From an uncultured Roseobacter sp. (lineage in GTDB: Bacteria; Pseudomonadota; Alphaproteobacteria; Rhodobacterales; Rhodobacteraceae): a stretch of DNA of 64,000 nt. The position numbers and the translations under genes are program-made. Under the pieces are notes generated by a model, which was given only the letters and a program-made list of their open reading frames with translations, ran no database searches and was not told the DNA's origin. Location of the stretch: positions 1,033,408 through 1,097,407 of the forward strand of contig NZ_CANKYM010000002.1 of assembly GCF_947488185.1 (NCBI RefSeq). Reading direction: 5' to 3'. Shown here one piece after another: positions 62,825 to 64,000 of the stretch (its first letter is position 1; every line of letters begins with the position of its first letter).

Positions 62825-63825
62825 AGTTTGGCGCGGTCGAGATAGGTCTGGCCGAAGGCGCCGTGCTGGCCCATTCCGTTTCCCTTGGCGCAAGGCGCAG
62901 GCTGCGCAAGGGGCGGGTGCTGGATGCAGACGATATCGCAGCCCTTGCCGGCGCGGAGGTCGAGGAGGTCACGGTTGCCCGGCTTGAGGAGGGTGATGTC
63001 TTCGAGAATGATGCGGCCCGGGCGCTGGCCGAAGCGCTGGTGCCGGACCCCGCAGGCCAGCACTTGCAGTTGACGGAAGCCTTCACCGGTCGGGTGAACC
63101 TTCTAGCTGATGGTCCCGGTGTTGCGGTGCTGGATGTCGCGGCGCTTGAGGCTTTGAACCAGATCCACCCGATGATCACGCTGGCCACCGTGCCGCCGTT
63201 CCAGCAGATGACGGATCGCGGCATGGTTGCAACAATTAAGATCATTTCCTACGCCGTGCCGCAGGACGCGTTGGCGGAGGCGTGCCACGTGGCAAAAGCG
63301 GCAATCAGGTTGGCGCCCCCGGTGATCGACAGCGTCCATCTGATCATTACCGAGACCGATGGCGGGGCGGGCACCAAGGGCCAGAAGGCGATTGCGGATC
63401 GGGTTGCTGCCTTTGGGCTGAAAATGGACGAGCCGAAGGTGGTCCCGCACGACGAGGTGGCGCTGTCCCGCGCGCTGATCGACCAAGCACAGGGGCTGAC
63501 CCTGATCCTGACCGGATCGGCGACATCCGATATCGATGACGTGGCTCCGGCGGCACTGCGCCTGGCGGGGGGAGACGTTGCGCGTTTCGGTATGCCTGTG
63601 GACCCGGGCAATCTGCTGTTTCTGGGAAGCCTTGCGGGGGCACCTGTGATCGGGTTGCCGGGGTGCGCACGCTCGCCAGCGCTGAACGGTGCGGATTGGG
63701 TTTTGGCCCGGGTGGTCTGCGGGCTCGAGGTCCGGGATGCGGACATCGCCGCAATGGGTGTTGGTGGGCTGTTGAAGGAAATCCCGTCTCGTCCGCAGCC
63801 ACGTGCGGGCAAGACGTCAAAGTAG
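62821..63825 (+). CDS. Molybdopterin-binding protein (MoeA/MogA-like domain)
   Basis: The 334-residue protein has the N-terminal MKFGAVEIGLAEGAVLAHSV of the molybdopterin-binding protein group and, in the second half, a MoaB/MogA-type domain (LTLILTGSATSDIDDVAPAALRLAGGDVARFGMPVDPGNLLFLG). Such proteins are found beside xdhC and MobA-type genes and handle cofactor before insertion. The start overlaps the xdhC stop (ATGA), so they are co-translated. It is likely to act on the same cofactor pool; exact chemistry is not established. Confidence 0.85.
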   Translation: MKFGAVEIGLAEGAVLAHSVSLGARRRLRKGRVLDADDIAALAGAEVEEVTVARLEEGDVFENDAARALAEALVPDPAGQHLQLTEAFTGRVNLLADGPGVAVLDVAALEALNQIHPMITLATVPPFQQMTDRGMVATIKIISYAVPQDALAEACHVAKAAIRLAPPVIDSVHLIITETDGGAGTKGQKAIADRVAAFGLKMDEPKVVPHDEVALSRALIDQAQGLTLILTGSATSDIDDVAPAALRLAGGDVARFGMPVDPGNLLFLGSLAGAPVIGLPGCARSPALNGADWVLARVVCGLEVRDADIAAMGVGGLLKEIPSRPQPRAGKTSK

Positions 63826-63936
63826 TCCGGTGGCTTAGACATCCTGAGGTGCCTTACCCCTTGCGAAGTTTTAGGTTCTCAAGGCGTCGGCAGCGTGCTT
63901 AACTCGGATCAAAGAAAAATCCGAGGGAGTTATTTT

Positions 63937-64000
63937 ATGTTTGAGGTATCGCTTTTAGTGAATGGTGTTGCGCGTTCTGGTTCTGTTGAGGGTCGGACGT
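63937..64000 (+). CDS. Partial gene cut by the window edge
   Basis: ATG at 63937 follows GAGGGAG and opens a frame (MFEVSLLVNGVARSG and on) that runs off the end after 21 codons. Too little is present to name it. The beginning lacks a signal peptide. Confidence 0.55.
   Translation, partial: MFEVSLLVNGVARSGSVEGRT

Noticed and set aside
1..64000. CRISPR arrays, tRNA or rRNA genes
   Set aside because: No regularly spaced repeats, cloverleaf sequences or rRNA-like stretches were recognised on reading both strands; a model-based search would be needed to exclude a tRNA fully.

Overview
The window looks like a piece of chromosome from a marine alphaproteobacterium of the Rhodobacterales (Roseobacter group). 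The evidence is a complete gene transfer agent (GTA) cluster in R. capsulatus order between mltG and cysE, a pyruvate dehydrogenase E1-beta carrying its own lipoyl domain, an alphaproteobacterial GTTC-N7-GTTC LexA box at uvrA, a VPLPA-type sorting tail, and roughly 60 % GC. The genus cannot be fixed from the sequence alone. Most of the window is core chromosome, and no integrase, transposase or CRISPR array was seen.

Layout. 1-4430: fatty acid synthesis (fabG, acpP, fabF) with a GNAT gene inserted, then mltG. 4440-18791: GTA genes g1 to g15, all open, preceded by a strong sigma70-like promoter, a possible 11-residue leader peptide and an intrinsic terminator between promoter and g1. 18968-25332: cysE, then on the minus strand pdhA-pdhB-pdhC, ftsB and pgk. 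25457-31600: two cyclophilins, a sulfotransferase-like gene in AT-richer DNA, a SnoaL-like protein, a bactofilin/M23 peptidase pair, a DUF455 ferritin-like protein and bcp. 31624-39700: a large AsmA-like envelope protein, queA, an MFS carrier, a DUF924 protein and lpdA. 39701-41363: a decayed stretch with a frameshifted cyclic-nucleotide-binding pseudogene, then a VPLPA-tailed exported protein. 41447-47418: MFS carrier, uvrA, an RcnB-like protein and an MmgE/PrpD protein. 47485-52120: valine catabolism (a hydratase open in frame with 3-hydroxyisobutyrate dehydrogenase, and mmsA) with a divergent LysR regulator. 52180-58794: CBS protein, coaD, two GAPDH paralogues, a DUF808 membrane protein and transketolase. 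59074-64000: a coiled-coil protein and zapA, a possible 6S RNA, a lipoprotein, grxD/bolA, xdhC with a molybdopterin-binding protein, and the 5' end of one more gene.

The most interesting signals are regulatory and evolutionary. (1) The GTA operon starts with a promoter, short leader ORF and terminator that together look like an attenuator. (2) A 20-bp palindrome, 19/20 identical, lies in front of both pdhA and lpdA, 14.6 kb apart, with a weaker relative near a GAPDH gene; this suggests one regulator of central carbon metabolism encoded elsewhere. (3) The lipoyl-domain DNA of pdhB and pdhC is almost identical over 337 bp, as expected from gene conversion. (4) Two consecutive valine-pathway enzymes form one uninterrupted 641-codon frame. 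(5) The two GAPDHs differ at residues that set NAD or NADP preference. All identifications come from reading motifs and gene order; no database search was run.
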